Positions 36,999 to 45,641 of a DNA stretch of 64,000 nt are shown in pieces. The first letter of the stretch is position 1, and each line of letters opens with the position of its first letter. The translations under genes were made by a program, and so were the position numbers. Under the pieces are notes generated by a model. It was given only the letters and a program-made list of their open reading frames with translations, did no database searches and was not told the origin of the DNA. The DNA is from Rhizobium etli 8C-3 (lineage in GTDB: Bacteria > Pseudomonadota > Alphaproteobacteria > Rhizobiales > Rhizobiaceae), in assembly GCF_001908375.1 (NCBI RefSeq), contig NZ_CP017244.1, positions 124,001 through 188,000 of the forward strand, read 5' to 3'.

Positions 36999-37625
36999 AT
37001 GATTTTATCGTACGACGAACGGTCGCCATCGATCGATGCCGATGCCTGGGTTGCGACGGACGCGACCGTATGTGGCGATGTTGCGATCGGTGCGGGTAGC
37101 AGAATCATGCACGGTGCTCGCTTGGTGGCAGAAGCCGGCGGCTCCATCCGCATCGGGCGGAATTGCATCGTGTTCGAGAATGCGGTGATCCGAGCCACCA
37201 GTCGCCATGACTGTTCCATCGGAGATCACTGCATAATTGGCCCCAACAGCCATGTGGCTGGCGCCCAGATTGACGTCGAAGTTTTCCTCGCCACTGGGGC
37301 AGCCGTGTTTCACGGGGCACAAATCGGAAGCGGGTCGGAAGTCCGCATCAACGGAACCGTACACCTGCGAACGCGGCTGGAGCCAGGCTCGACGGTGCCA
37401 ATCGGATGGGTCGCTGTCGGTGACCCAGTGCAAGTTCTTCCGCCGGATCAGCACGAAGCCATCTGGGCGCTCCAGAAGACACTGGATTTTCCTGGCTTCG
37501 TCTATAACGTCGATAGAAGCTCGCCCGATGTGATGAAAACGATTACGTCACGCTTGTCCGATGCTCTTGTAGTTCATCGAGCCGAAAAGGGCTTGAGTGG
37601 AGTGTCGGGCCTCGCGCCACAGTAG
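36999..37625 (+). CDS. Left-handed beta-helix (gamma-carbonic anhydrase/hexapeptide) protein
   Basis: 208 residues with repeating hexapeptides (ATVCGDVAIGAGSRIMHGARL, IRIGRNCIVFENAVIRA, CSIGDHCIIGPNSHVAGAQI) and His residues (SRHDCS, NSHVAG, VFHGAQIG) spaced like the zinc ligands of gamma-class carbonic anhydrase-like proteins such as YrdA/CaiE/PaaY. A C-terminal helical tail follows. GGCAGGAGAG upstream of the ATG is a good ribosome site. It could be a thioesterase/hydratase-like metalloenzyme or an acyltransferase. Confidence 0.78.
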   Translation: MILSYDERSPSIDADAWVATDATVCGDVAIGAGSRIMHGARLVAEAGGSIRIGRNCIVFENAVIRATSRHDCSIGDHCIIGPNSHVAGAQIDVEVFLATGAAVFHGAQIGSGSEVRINGTVHLRTRLEPGSTVPIGWVAVGDPVQVLPPDQHEAIWALQKTLDFPGFVYNVDRSSPDVMKTITSRLSDALVVHRAEKGLSGVSGLAPQ

Positions 37626-37740
37626 CACCGGCGCAGGCAGCAGTGTCCTTTGCTCTCGGGCCGGGTCGGGTGCCTCCCAGGGGAGTTCGGCCCAAAGGTC
37701 CTACAACTCACTTCCGAATATCAGCAGGCGGCTCGAAAAG

Positions 37741-40056
37741 TCAGCCGCGAGCGGTACGCCGGCTGTGATGCCGCTGCCCAAACACAGCTTTGTCAATTGT
37801 CGCATGCACGCCGAAATTTCCGTCGGCGACTTGCGTGATGCCGAAATCGGCGGCCAGAGACATGATGCTCAGCACCTCGTCTTCCGTGAGATCGTATGTT
37901 TGCATGATGAATCGGCGCGTCTGGCGGAAGGCATTGCGCAACGCCAAATCGATGGTGGATTTTTTGTATACGTCAGACTGCGCGTTGCTGCCCAGGTCCT
38001 TGAGATAGTTGGGGTGGCTGAAGCTCTGTATCACCCAGCTGCGCTCGGTTTCTATGAGCGGCGAGTTAAGACCGCGCAGGAAAGCTGGGCACGCGTCACC
38101 TGTCTTATGGAGCTTGATAAGGATGTCGCCCGTCAGCGAACACTCAAGTCCCGTGCCATTGATCTCGCCGTCCGCCTGCGCGAAATGTCCATCGCCGAGC
38201 GAGAGTAGTGCGCCATGAACCGCAACGGGCAAATAAAGCTTCGCACCGGCTCCGATCCTCCAATTGTCGACATTGCCGCCGAAATAGCCCGGTGGAATGG
38301 AATCGACCAGGTCGGCCTCGCGCGGAGCCACGGCAACGCACCCGAAATGCATGCGCGCCGGTATGCGCACGGTGCTTTCACTCAAGTCGCGGTGCGATAC
38401 CTTGCTGTGGTCGACGGGTACACCCGGATAGTCGATCGTCGGGTGGACAACGCCGAATGGGTCAGTCTGCGGTTGCCATTCGTAGCTGTACAGCGGCCGC
38501 GCGGCGGTCGGGCACTGTGTGTCGATTTCAAAAATCGTCACCGTTTCGCGTTTGGCGTCCGGGTTCAGAAGGTCGTGATACTGAAACCCCCACCATGCCG
38601 ATACGTTCGATGCAAAAGTCTTGCCGGGGAATGTAGCGCTCGGCCTTGGCCGAATATCGACGAACTCGATCTCGAGCACGTCGCCCGGCTCGGCGCCGCG
38701 CACATAGATCGGGCCGGTCATGATGTGAACGCCGAATCCCTCGCCGGCGCCGCGCCCGAAAATCGAAGCGTTGGCCGGACCTGCACCGCGACGGTCGACG
38801 AGCTTGCGTTCGGGTGACCATTCGAACACGCTTTCGGCCCCGCTGTCGCCCGCCACCATCCGCTGCCAGTCGTCGCCGGCGTGCTGGGTGAGTGTCTCGA
38901 CGGTGACTGTGTCGCCCGGATCTACGCGCAGCACCGGCGGCAGCGAACGGCTGAAAAAGCCCCAATGCACGGTTTCCGCAGTTGCGGGCAAATGCCAATG
39001 GTCGAAGCGTTCGCGAGCTATTGCGGTTGGTGGACGATCCATGGGCGCCAGAAGCATCTGGGCGCTGCGCGCCGGCGCCACCTTGCGGCCGCCCGGTTTG
39101 CCGCGCAGCGGATAAGTTTCCTCCGTCTGCGCCCGAGCGTGCCTCACCTGCTTGGGACTCATTCCAAACGTCGCGCCAAAAGCGCGGCTGAAATGTGATT
39201 GATCGCGAAAGCCCCAGCGCTGTCCGATCGAGGCCACGCTTTCATGTGCATGGTTGGGATCTGCCAGGTCTATGCGGCAATGTTCGAGGCGCTGCTGGCG
39301 CACATAATCGGAGAAGCTTTCCCCACGTGCCTCAAACAGTTTTTGTGCGTAACGAACGGAAAGCCCTTCTAGTCTCGCGATGACAGCCAAGGCTAAATCG
39401 GCGTCCGACAGACGGGCGTCGATCGCCGCCGCGACGCGCCGGAAATGCGCCGCTTGCACCCCGGTCAGGCTGCCAGCGGGCTCACGTATCTCGCCCAGAA
39501 GGGCGCTTGCTACGAGCTCCGTCAAGGCCACGCCGGCGGCGGTCAGATCGGCGGCACCGGAAGTCTCGAGACTTGAGCCCAGCGTTCGCAATCCGGACTT
39601 CGCGACCGCAGCGACAACGGTGCTACCTAGCACTTTCGGTAAGCGGATGCCGTTGCGGCCAAGCCGAGCCTCCAGCGGACCGACGGCCGCCTGTAGCAGG
39701 AACGCACGGAAGTCGCTGCGGAAGGTCAACGACCAGTCGTCGGCTGTACCCAGCACCATCATGTCGCCGTCCGCGAGATCGACCGCCTGTTGCGGGGCGA
39801 CAAGGCGCCCGCGCCCGGCAACGATAAGCGCGAAGAGGACCCCGTGGCTCTGGCGCATAGGCACGATACGCTGCGGTGTGCCGGAGATGTCGGCGAGGCG
39901 CGTGGTGGCGCTCGCTGCCCGCAGGCGCATGGTGCCTCTCGGAATCGGCTGATCGTCGACCGACGCGGAAAGGGATAGCTCCTCAAACCAGTCGAGCCAC
40001 GCCTTATGACGGTGAGCGAGGGGCAGTTGGTCGATCGAGCGCGGTGTCACAAACAT
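37741..40056 (-). CDS. AraC-family regulator fused to an acetamidase/formamidase domain
   Basis: 771 residues in one uninterrupted frame. Residues about 20-190 form an AraC-type sensor (AraC_binding_2-like); about 206-308 an AraC helix-turn-helix pair (AIDARLSDADLALAVIARLEGLSVRYAQKLFEARG, RWGFRDQSHFSRAFGATFGMSPKQVRHAR). About 309-350 is an Arg/Pro/Ala-rich linker. About 351-771 is a complete FmdA/AmdA-type amidase: ETVHWGFFSR, LTQHAGDDWQRM, DRRGAGPAN, VHIMTGPIYVRGAEPGDVLE, MHFGCVAVAPREADLVDS, GALLSLGDGHFAQADGE. It has no signal peptide, so it is cytoplasmic. The divergent neighbour is a Tat-exported enzyme of the same family with close sequence likeness along the whole domain. The amidase part may sense the substrate or couple hydrolysis to transcription. 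Confidence 0.88.
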   Translation of the reverse strand: MFVTPRSIDQLPLAHRHKAWLDWFEELSLSASVDDQPIPRGTMRLRAASATTRLADISGTPQRIVPMRQSHGVLFALIVAGRGRLVAPQQAVDLADGDMMVLGTADDWSLTFRSDFRAFLLQAAVGPLEARLGRNGIRLPKVLGSTVVAAVAKSGLRTLGSSLETSGAADLTAAGVALTELVASALLGEIREPAGSLTGVQAAHFRRVAAAIDARLSDADLALAVIARLEGLSVRYAQKLFEARGESFSDYVRQQRLEHCRIDLADPNHAHESVASIGQRWGFRDQSHFSRAFGATFGMSPKQVRHARAQTEETYPLRGKPGGRKVAPARSAQMLLAPMDRPPTAIARERFDHWHLPATAETVHWGFFSRSLPPVLRVDPGDTVTVETLTQHAGDDWQRMVAGDSGAESVFEWSPERKLVDRRGAGPANASIFGRGAGEGFGVHIMTGPIYVRGAEPGDVLEIEFVDIRPRPSATFPGKTFASNVSAWWGFQYHDLLNPDAKRETVTIFEIDTQCPTAARPLYSYEWQPQTDPFGVVHPTIDYPGVPVDHSKVSHRDLSESTVRIPARMHFGCVAVAPREADLVDSIPPGYFGGNVDNWRIGAGAKLYLPVAVHGALLSLGDGHFAQADGEINGTGLECSLTGDILIKLHKTGDACPAFLRGLNSPLIETERSWVIQSFSHPNYLKDLGSNAQSDVYKKSTIDLALRNAFRQTRRFIMQTYDLTEDEVLSIMSLAADFGITQVADGNFGVHATIDKAVFGQRHHSRRTARG

Positions 40057-40381
40057 AAGAGAAGAGCGTCCCTGTTGGCCAATCTAGAACTGCCGCCGTG
40101 CGCGACAACGGGCGTCCCTCCGCCGCAGTTCGACTATATCCCGAAGCCGACCACAGTCTTTGTGCGCAATGCGAACAATCTCTTGACTTTACGCGGTCAA
40201 TAGGTGGAGCACAAGCTTGGTCGAAACTGCGAGCGTTCTGTTAACGAATTGAAATAATTACATGTTTTACACAGGCAGCGTAACCCGATGAATTTCGTGG
40301 CCGGTTAGGTGGGATTGCCGGTGGGGCGTGTGGTGCATACTGTCGCGCACATTCCTTCCACCAAAACACAAGGATTTTTTC
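40057..40381. promoter_or_regulatory. 325-base divergent intergenic region of the amidase pair
   Basis: Separates the regulator-amidase fusion from the exported amidase and should hold both promoters. The only symmetric element found is TTGAC-TTTACGCG-GTCAA (40183-40200), which could be an operator or a -35-containing site. An AT-rich run (40235-40275) may contain the amidase promoter. No classical ribosome site precedes ATG 40382 (AAGGATTTTTTC is the best match). Confidence 0.35.
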
Positions 40382-41833
40382 ATGTGCAAAGGCGATGATG
40401 CCAGCTGTCCGCATTTCGAACTTCACCATAAGAAGTTGAAGCAAGATCTAAATGCCGAGCGCCGCGGTTTTCTCAAGAGTGGCCTGTTCGCGGCCAGCGG
40501 ACTGGCCGCGCTGGGCGCCGGTGGCATCTCGCTGGTCACACCCGCACTGGCGCAGGCCACGATATCGAAGCTGCCTGCCCAACGCGCCTATCACTATTTG
40601 CCGGCCAACGCCGAGACCGTTCATTGGGGCTACTTCAGCAAATCGCTGAAGCCGCGCATCGAGGTCAGTTCCGGCGACATCGTCACGATCGAGGCGCTCA
40701 CCCACCATGCAAGCGACGACCTGGAGCGCATGATCGACGGCGACGAGGGTGCAGAGAGCGTTTATCTCTGGACGAAAGAGAAGAAGGGCGTCGACCGCCG
40801 CGGTGCCGGCCCTACTGACCCGGCAAAGTACAAGAAAGGTTCTGGTGAGGGGCAGGGTGTGCACATCATGACCGGCCCGGTCTATGTCCGCAACGCGGAG
40901 CCAGGCGACATACTGGAGGTGAGGATTCTCGATTGCGTGCCGCGTCCGTCCGGCAATCCCAAGTTCAGCGGCAAGTCATATGGCTCCAACGCGGCGGCCA
41001 ATTGGGGCTTTCACTACAATGACCTCCTTGGCGGAACCAAGCGCGAGGTCGTCACCATCTACGAAGTCGATATCGCCGGCGGTAAAAGTTGGGCCGAAGC
41101 GGTCTACAATTTTCAATGGGTGCCGCAGACCGATCCGTTTGGCGTCAGACATGACACGATCGATTATCCCGGGGTTCCCGTCGACCACAGCCTGACCAAT
41201 CGAAACTTTGACGTGCTGAAGGGGGTGAGACTGCCTATTCGCCCGCATTTCGGTACGATTGGACTGGCGCCGAAGGAAGCGGACTTCGTAGACACCATCC
41301 CGCCGAGTTACACCGGCGGCAACATCGATAACTGGCGCATCGGCAAGGGCGCGACGATGTACTACCCGGTCTCTGTCGACGGCGCGCTGCTCTCGGTCGG
41401 TGATCCTCATGCCAGCCAAGGCGACAGCGAATTGTGCGGCACAGCGATCGAGTGCTCGCTCACCGGTACATTCCAGCTCATCTTGCACAAGAAAGCGGAC
41501 CTTGCCGGCACACCGCTCCAGGAGCTCAACTACCCCATGCTCGAGACGCAAACCGACTGGCTCGTGCACGGGTTTTCCTACGCCAACTATCTCGAGGAAC
41601 TGGGACCGAGCGCTCAGAGCGACATCTATTCTAAGTCGTCCGTCGACAGAGCGCTGCGCGATGCGTTCCGGAAGATGCGCCATTTCCTCATGACAACTAA
41701 AGGACTCACGGAGGACGAAGCAATTTCTCTTATGTCGATCGGAGTAGACTTCGGCATTACCCAGGTCGTCGATGGAAACTGGGGGGTACATGCGGTGGTG
41801 AAGAAGGACATTTTCAGCGCCCGCGCCGCCTGA
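40382..41833 (+). CDS. Tat-exported acetamidase/formamidase family enzyme
   Basis: 483 residues from ATG 40382. A twin-arginine signal (NAERRGFLKSG, Arg27-Arg28) leads a hydrophobic core and ALA-QA cleavage near residue 57. Before it lies an unusual 24-residue lead with C2, C9, H11, H15 and H16. Mature part: ETVHWGYFSK, LTHHASDDLERM, DRRGAGPTD, VHIMTGPVYVRNAEPGDILE, HFGTIGLAPKEADFVDT, GALLSVGDPHASQGDSE. Family enzymes hydrolyse formamide or acetamide to ammonia; Tat export implies a folded, metal-containing periplasmic form, at about 425 mature residues longer than FmdA (about 310). The divergent gene is an AraC-amidase fusion. True substrate unknown. Confidence 0.88.
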   Translation: MCKGDDASCPHFELHHKKLKQDLNAERRGFLKSGLFAASGLAALGAGGISLVTPALAQATISKLPAQRAYHYLPANAETVHWGYFSKSLKPRIEVSSGDIVTIEALTHHASDDLERMIDGDEGAESVYLWTKEKKGVDRRGAGPTDPAKYKKGSGEGQGVHIMTGPVYVRNAEPGDILEVRILDCVPRPSGNPKFSGKSYGSNAAANWGFHYNDLLGGTKREVVTIYEVDIAGGKSWAEAVYNFQWVPQTDPFGVRHDTIDYPGVPVDHSLTNRNFDVLKGVRLPIRPHFGTIGLAPKEADFVDTIPPSYTGGNIDNWRIGKGATMYYPVSVDGALLSVGDPHASQGDSELCGTAIECSLTGTFQLILHKKADLAGTPLQELNYPMLETQTDWLVHGFSYANYLEELGPSAQSDIYSKSSVDRALRDAFRKMRHFLMTTKGLTEDEAISLMSIGVDFGITQVVDGNWGVHAVVKKDIFSARAA

Positions 41834-42230
41834 GACGTGTTGGGGAAGCGAACGAATCTCATCGCATAAGATTGTTGGAAGTGAGTGGTCGAGCAAGTAC
41901 GGTGGGTAGCCTTCCCCGTCAATCTGGTCGCTAGGCGCCGGCGGTGCCCGCCCCGACGTGTACACTGAACGGCCCAACCTCCGCGATTGTTATTCCCCCT
42001 CCACTCCTTAACGTGGATTTGGCCTGCCCTTCGGGGCAGGCTTTTTGCGCAATCATCACGGTGGCTGCAAAGGCGCAATCAGCCGCGGATTGTCTTTATG
42101 TCAGGTAGCGAAGCCGAACTATCTGTTTCGATCCATTACGGTCATAGGCAAGCTTCGTGTTCAGTCGGACACCCGCAGCGCGCGATGTCTGTTGGCGCGC
42201 CCGACATTTTGAGAAGCGACGTGGCGCTGT
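41834..42230. other. Gap of about 400 bases holding a terminator and possibly a small RNA
   Basis: Apart from the terminator at 42022-42046 no gene is visible. Downstream of it (42047-42230) only short frames without domains or ribosome sites occur, up to the end of the CHRD gene on the other strand. Confidence 0.4.
42022..42046 (+). terminator. Rho-independent terminator
   Basis: GCCTGCCC (42022-42029), loop TTCG, GGGCAGGC (42034-42041), then TTTTT: a textbook intrinsic terminator on the plus strand. It lies about 190 bases after the amidase stop, far for that gene, so it may instead end a small RNA transcribed from the 41834-42021 interval. That interval has no open frame of interest and contains a pyrimidine-rich CCCCCTCCACTCCTT (41995-42009) just before the stem. 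Confidence 0.8.
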
Positions 42231-42659
42231 CTATTGCGCTTTTCCCACCTGCCCGCGGATCTCTCCGTCAGGGAATTTCTCCGTGTGGATGTTGAGATAC
42301 CATTTTCCGGCTTGCAAGTCCGTCATGTGCTGATCGGTGATTTCCGCAGATCCCGAAGCTAGGGCGTTTGAGATATCGACCACCGGTCCAGCATTTTCAC
42401 CCGCAGCCGCCGGACCGTGAAAATGCGCTGCAGTGGCATCACCAGAAAGACCGCTGGAAGTCACAGTCCATGTCAGTTTTTTAGTGGCGGTATCGAGGGT
42501 TATGTCGCCAGTTCCCTTGCCCGCGCTGTCATTAGGCGGCACCTCACTCGATCCTCTCAAGTCAGCCTTGAATTTCAATGTCTCGGCCGAAACGGGGCTC
42601 GCAACGATGACAGCAAGCACAGTGAGGCCGGTAATGAGAGAGTTCTTCCGGATCATCAT
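42231..42659 (-). CDS. Secreted CHRD-domain protein
   Basis: 142 residues from ATG 42659 (a second ATG at 42656 has better spacing from GGGAGGA). Signal peptide MIRKNSLITGLTVLAVIVASPVSAE, then one CHRD domain with ADLRGSSEVPPNDSAGKGTGDITLD, AAHFHGPAAAGENAGPVV and LQAGKWYLNIHTEKFPDGEIRGQV. CHRD proteins are found in many soil bacteria; the biochemical role is unknown. A GGAAC-N16-AGTT element upstream suggests general-stress (EcfG) control. Confidence 0.88.
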   Translation of the reverse strand: MMIRKNSLITGLTVLAVIVASPVSAETLKFKADLRGSSEVPPNDSAGKGTGDITLDTATKKLTWTVTSSGLSGDATAAHFHGPAAAGENAGPVVDISNALASGSAEITDQHMTDLQAGKWYLNIHTEKFPDGEIRGQVGKAQ

Positions 42660-42697
42660 ATCCTCCCAAGAAGCACGTGTATTGCAGGCGGCCATTC

Positions 42698-42722
42698 AAC
42701 TCTTGAGAATGATTCGGGTTCC
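42698..42722 (-). promoter_or_regulatory. Putative EcfG-type promoter of the CHRD gene
   Basis: Read on the minus strand: GGAAC (42722 to 42718), 16 bases, AGTT (42701 to 42698). The alphaproteobacterial general-stress sigma factor EcfG recognises GGAAC-N16/17-CGTT, so this matches with one mismatch in the -10. The start codon follows about 40 bases downstream, a normal leader length. Confidence 0.5.
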
Positions 42723-43073
42723 GCCGGCCGAGCGGATCAGGGGCGCTGAGCGTTCCGACGAAACTATTAATACGTCTAAGATGAAGTTCCAGCCTGAGCT
42801 AGCGTCCTCCCTTGCCACGTCTGTGTCGGACAACCGAGATGCAGACTTACCGACTACGTCGTTTTGCACCGTTAACAAATTTCGTGTCGATCCTCGAAAA
42901 GGAATTCTGGCGACATTGGACATTATGCGACGGCGGCTCCCAGGAGCGGTACTTAATCTGCCCGGCGGTGCTGGCACCGAGATATTTCTCCCGCGATAGC
43001 ACTATGCCGATGGTGTGAAGGCGATTGCCATCAGGTCATCTTCAAGCAGCCCAGCCCCATCACCGTTGCGAGC
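42723..43073. other. 350-bp gap without a supportable gene
   Basis: Lies between the CHRD promoter and the end of the MTA phosphorylase-like gene. Short frames on both strands show no domain. Nothing else recognised. Confidence 0.4.
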
Positions 43074-43970
43074 TCAGAAACGGTCGTATCGTTCCGCGGG
43101 CTGGGGTGACTTCAGCTTATGGCAGATGCAGCTTTCATCATCGGGAACCCGAGCGACGGTTTCCAGCGCCACACGTGATGCGATCACCGACAGACTCGGC
43201 ATCACGTCGTCCTGCAGAAGCTGACCGCGATTTCGGTCCATGTAGTCGTTGAAACCGGCCGTGACGAAGGCGCAGGGCGTAAAGCACGCGCCGATCTCGC
43301 GCGATAGCGTGGCTTCAGGTGCGATTGAATGGTTGATTACGTCGGCGCCCATGGAGCGGAAGGCCATCGCTTCGGCCGGGCTGGTCAATCGGGGCCCGTA
43401 TGAGTGGGCGGCGACGAGGCCTAGTTCCACGCCGTGGATGCGGCGCGAAGCCGGCCAGTGCCGTTTCGCAGTTTGCGCCAGCAGCGCGGCGCATTGCGGA
43501 CAGACAAGTTGTTTTCCGGAGCAGTCGAACCGCTGTCGACCCTCAAGCAGGGAGTAGGGTGTCTGAGTGAGTTCAACGATATCTGCATTGATCACCATGT
43601 CGCCGGGCTGGATGGCCTTGTTGACGGCACCGATCGTCGAGCAGGAGAGGACGCGACGCACGCCCGACTGCATGAGGACCGAAAAAGCGCGTCGATGGCA
43701 AGAATGATCTATGTGGTCACGCGGATTGCCATGGGAATACATGCACAGAACCTGTTTCGTGCGCCCTTCCGCCGTCAGCGAGGCGTCGAACTCGAGGAGT
43801 TTCCAGTTCTCCGTCCGGCCATAAGGTGTGTCGAAGGCGAGGTCGCGCGCCAGCACGCGGACGCCGGCCATGCCCACATCCTCCGGAAAGGCGAGGCCCC
43901 AATTGGCCGACCCGGTGATCAGAGCGGTTCTGACGGAGGGGATAGGTGCGGTTGTCTGTCTGTCAGGCAT
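43074..43970 (-). CDS. MTA phosphorylase / purine nucleoside phosphorylase family enzyme
   Basis: 298 residues from ATG 43970, 8 bases after the permease stop; an upstream ATG at 44045 would lie inside the permease gene. Family-2 nucleoside phosphorylase pattern: SHGNPRDHIDHSCHRRAF (about 79-96, phosphate/base site, family RHG..H), STIGAVNKAIQPGDMVI (about 111-127), AHSYGPRLTSPAEAMAFRSMGADVINHSIAPEATLSRE (family GPRFETPAE...GMT..PEA.LARE). These enzymes cleave methylthioadenosine or purine nucleosides with phosphate. Here NHS replaces the usual GMT of the substrate pocket, so specificity may differ. Last gene of a transporter operon, so its substrate is probably imported. Confidence 0.82.
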   Translation of the reverse strand: MPDRQTTAPIPSVRTALITGSANWGLAFPEDVGMAGVRVLARDLAFDTPYGRTENWKLLEFDASLTAEGRTKQVLCMYSHGNPRDHIDHSCHRRAFSVLMQSGVRRVLSCSTIGAVNKAIQPGDMVINADIVELTQTPYSLLEGRQRFDCSGKQLVCPQCAALLAQTAKRHWPASRRIHGVELGLVAAHSYGPRLTSPAEAMAFRSMGADVINHSIAPEATLSREIGACFTPCAFVTAGFNDYMDRNRGQLLQDDVMPSLSVIASRVALETVARVPDDESCICHKLKSPQPAERYDRF

Positions 43971-43978
43971 TGTCACAT

Positions 43979-44779
43979 TCACTTTGAGGCATCGTTGGAG
44001 CGCACATTGAGGATCAGGACGACGGCCCCGACGAAGATTGTCCACAACGTCGAAATGGCCGCGATAGTGGGATCAATCTGATCCCGCAGCGAGATGAACA
44101 TCAACTTGGGCAGCGTCGTGTTCGCTCCGCTGGCGACGAAAATGGAGATCACCGCTTCGTCGAGAGAAGTGAGGAAGGCCATAAGTCCAGCAGCGACGAG
44201 GCTCAGGGCGAGTTGTGGCGCGATGATTCCGCCGATCGCTCTCGGCCAGCCGGCGCCCAGGCTTCGCGCCGCCTGCGCCTGCTGCCAGTCGAACCGGTTC
44301 ACTGCCGGCTGCAAAACCACGATGGCCACCGGAATGGCGAGCGTCACATGTCCGGCAAGCACGCCGACGAAGGATCCGATCAGGCCGAGTTTTGCCAAGA
44401 CGATGAACAAACCGATGGCGAGCAGGATTCCCGGTGTCACCGAAGGCGTGAGGAGAAAGCCGTAGACGCCTCCTGCGAGCGGTGAGCCCAGCCGGTTGAT
44501 GGCGATCGAGGCCAGGAAGGCAACGGGAACGGCGATTGCGGCAGTCAACGTACCAAGCATAAGGCTGGTCTTCAGGGCCGCCATCCAGACGGCCGAGCCG
44601 AAGAAGGTCTCGTACCAGCGTAGCGACCAATCCTTTGGTGGAAACTCGAGCAGATCGGACGCGGAAAAGGACAGCGGCACGACGATCAGTGTCGGCAGCA
44701 TGAGAAACAGGAGCACCAGGCTCGCGACCGTCCAGATCAGGGCACGTGCAAGCCGGCTGTCTTGATAGGCGTCAAGCAT
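43979..44779 (-). CDS. ABC transporter permease, PotC/spermidine-type
   Basis: 266 residues from ATG 44779, which overlaps the upstream stop; the open frame extends 71 codons further without support. Six hydrophobic segments and the EAA loop (QAARSLGAGWPRAIGGIIAPQLALS). The FFGSAVWMAALKTSLMLG region fits the PotC branch of polyamine/iron-type importers. Confidence 0.9.
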   Translation of the reverse strand: MLDAYQDSRLARALIWTVASLVLLFLMLPTLIVVPLSFSASDLLEFPPKDWSLRWYETFFGSAVWMAALKTSLMLGTLTAAIAVPVAFLASIAINRLGSPLAGGVYGFLLTPSVTPGILLAIGLFIVLAKLGLIGSFVGVLAGHVTLAIPVAIVVLQPAVNRFDWQQAQAARSLGAGWPRAIGGIIAPQLALSLVAAGLMAFLTSLDEAVISIFVASGANTTLPKLMFISLRDQIDPTIAAISTLWTIFVGAVVLILNVRSNDASK

Positions 44780-45641
44780 AGTGGACCTTTTCACGGGCCA
44801 GCCGGCGGATCGCGGCGAACATGCAGCCGGCAATAAGAATGAGGAGCAGAAGCAGCATTCCCAGAGCGCTGGCACCTCCCCAGTCCTGGAATGTCGATAA
44901 GGTCCGTTCGATGCGGATCGCGATGGGGTTGACCTTGCCGCCGCCAAGTACCGCCGGCGTGATGAAGAAGCCGAGTGTGTAGATGAAGACAATCATCGAG
45001 CCAGACGTCAGGCCGCCCGAGGCGAGGGGCAGTATGACCGTTGCAACGCAGCGCCAGAACCCCGCGCCGAGGCTCGCCGCGGCGCGCACGACATTGCCAT
45101 CAATGTCGCGCATGGCGGCATAAACAGGCAGTACGAAGAGCGGCAACATGTAATGCGTCATGCCGATCAACGCCCCGGTGAAATTGTAGACAAGCGGCAG
45201 CGGCTGGTCGATCACGCCGAGCCAAGCCAGCGTTGAGTTGACCAGCCCATCTCGCCGCAGCAGCACCAGCCATCCATAGGTCCGCACCAGGATCGAAGTC
45301 CACAGCGGCAACATGATCAGTATCAGCACGCGGTTTGCGACGCGTCGATTGGCACTGGCCAACGCTAGCGCCAGCGGAACGCCCAGAACCACGCAGATGA
45401 TCAAGGTGGATAGCGACAACGCCAGAGTGGTGCCGAGAGAAGACCAGGTTAGGCCGCTCGACAGAATTTTATCGTAGTTGCCGAGCGTCGCCTCACCCGC
45501 TACCGTCTGGAAAGACTGTCCGAGGATCCAGAAAATCGGCGCCATGGCCGAGACGCCGACGATGACAATCGCCGGCCAGGCAAGGCCGACGAAGAAAAGG
45601 CGCTCGCGCCTTTGTTCACGCAAGAGACCGGGATCGCTCAT
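44772..45641 (-). CDS. ABC transporter permease, PotB/spermidine-type
   Basis: 289 residues, six hydrophobic segments, EAA loop RAAASLGAGFWRCVATVILPLASGG. The start ATG overlaps the ATPase gene stop by 4 bases and the end overlaps the next permease, indicating a tight operon. Confidence 0.9.
   Translation of the reverse strand: MSDPGLLREQRRERLFFVGLAWPAIVIVGVSAMAPIFWILGQSFQTVAGEATLGNYDKILSSGLTWSSLGTTLALSLSTLIICVVLGVPLALALASANRRVANRVLILIMLPLWTSILVRTYGWLVLLRRDGLVNSTLAWLGVIDQPLPLVYNFTGALIGMTHYMLPLFVLPVYAAMRDIDGNVVRAAASLGAGFWRCVATVILPLASGGLTSGSMIVFIYTLGFFITPAVLGGGKVNPIAIRIERTLSTFQDWGGASALGMLLLLLILIAGCMFAAIRRLAREKVHYA

Noticed and set aside
43971..44045. 25-codon N-terminal extension of the MTA phosphorylase-like protein
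   Set aside because: It lies within the upstream permease gene and has no family-like sequence; ATG 43970 sits right after the permease stop.
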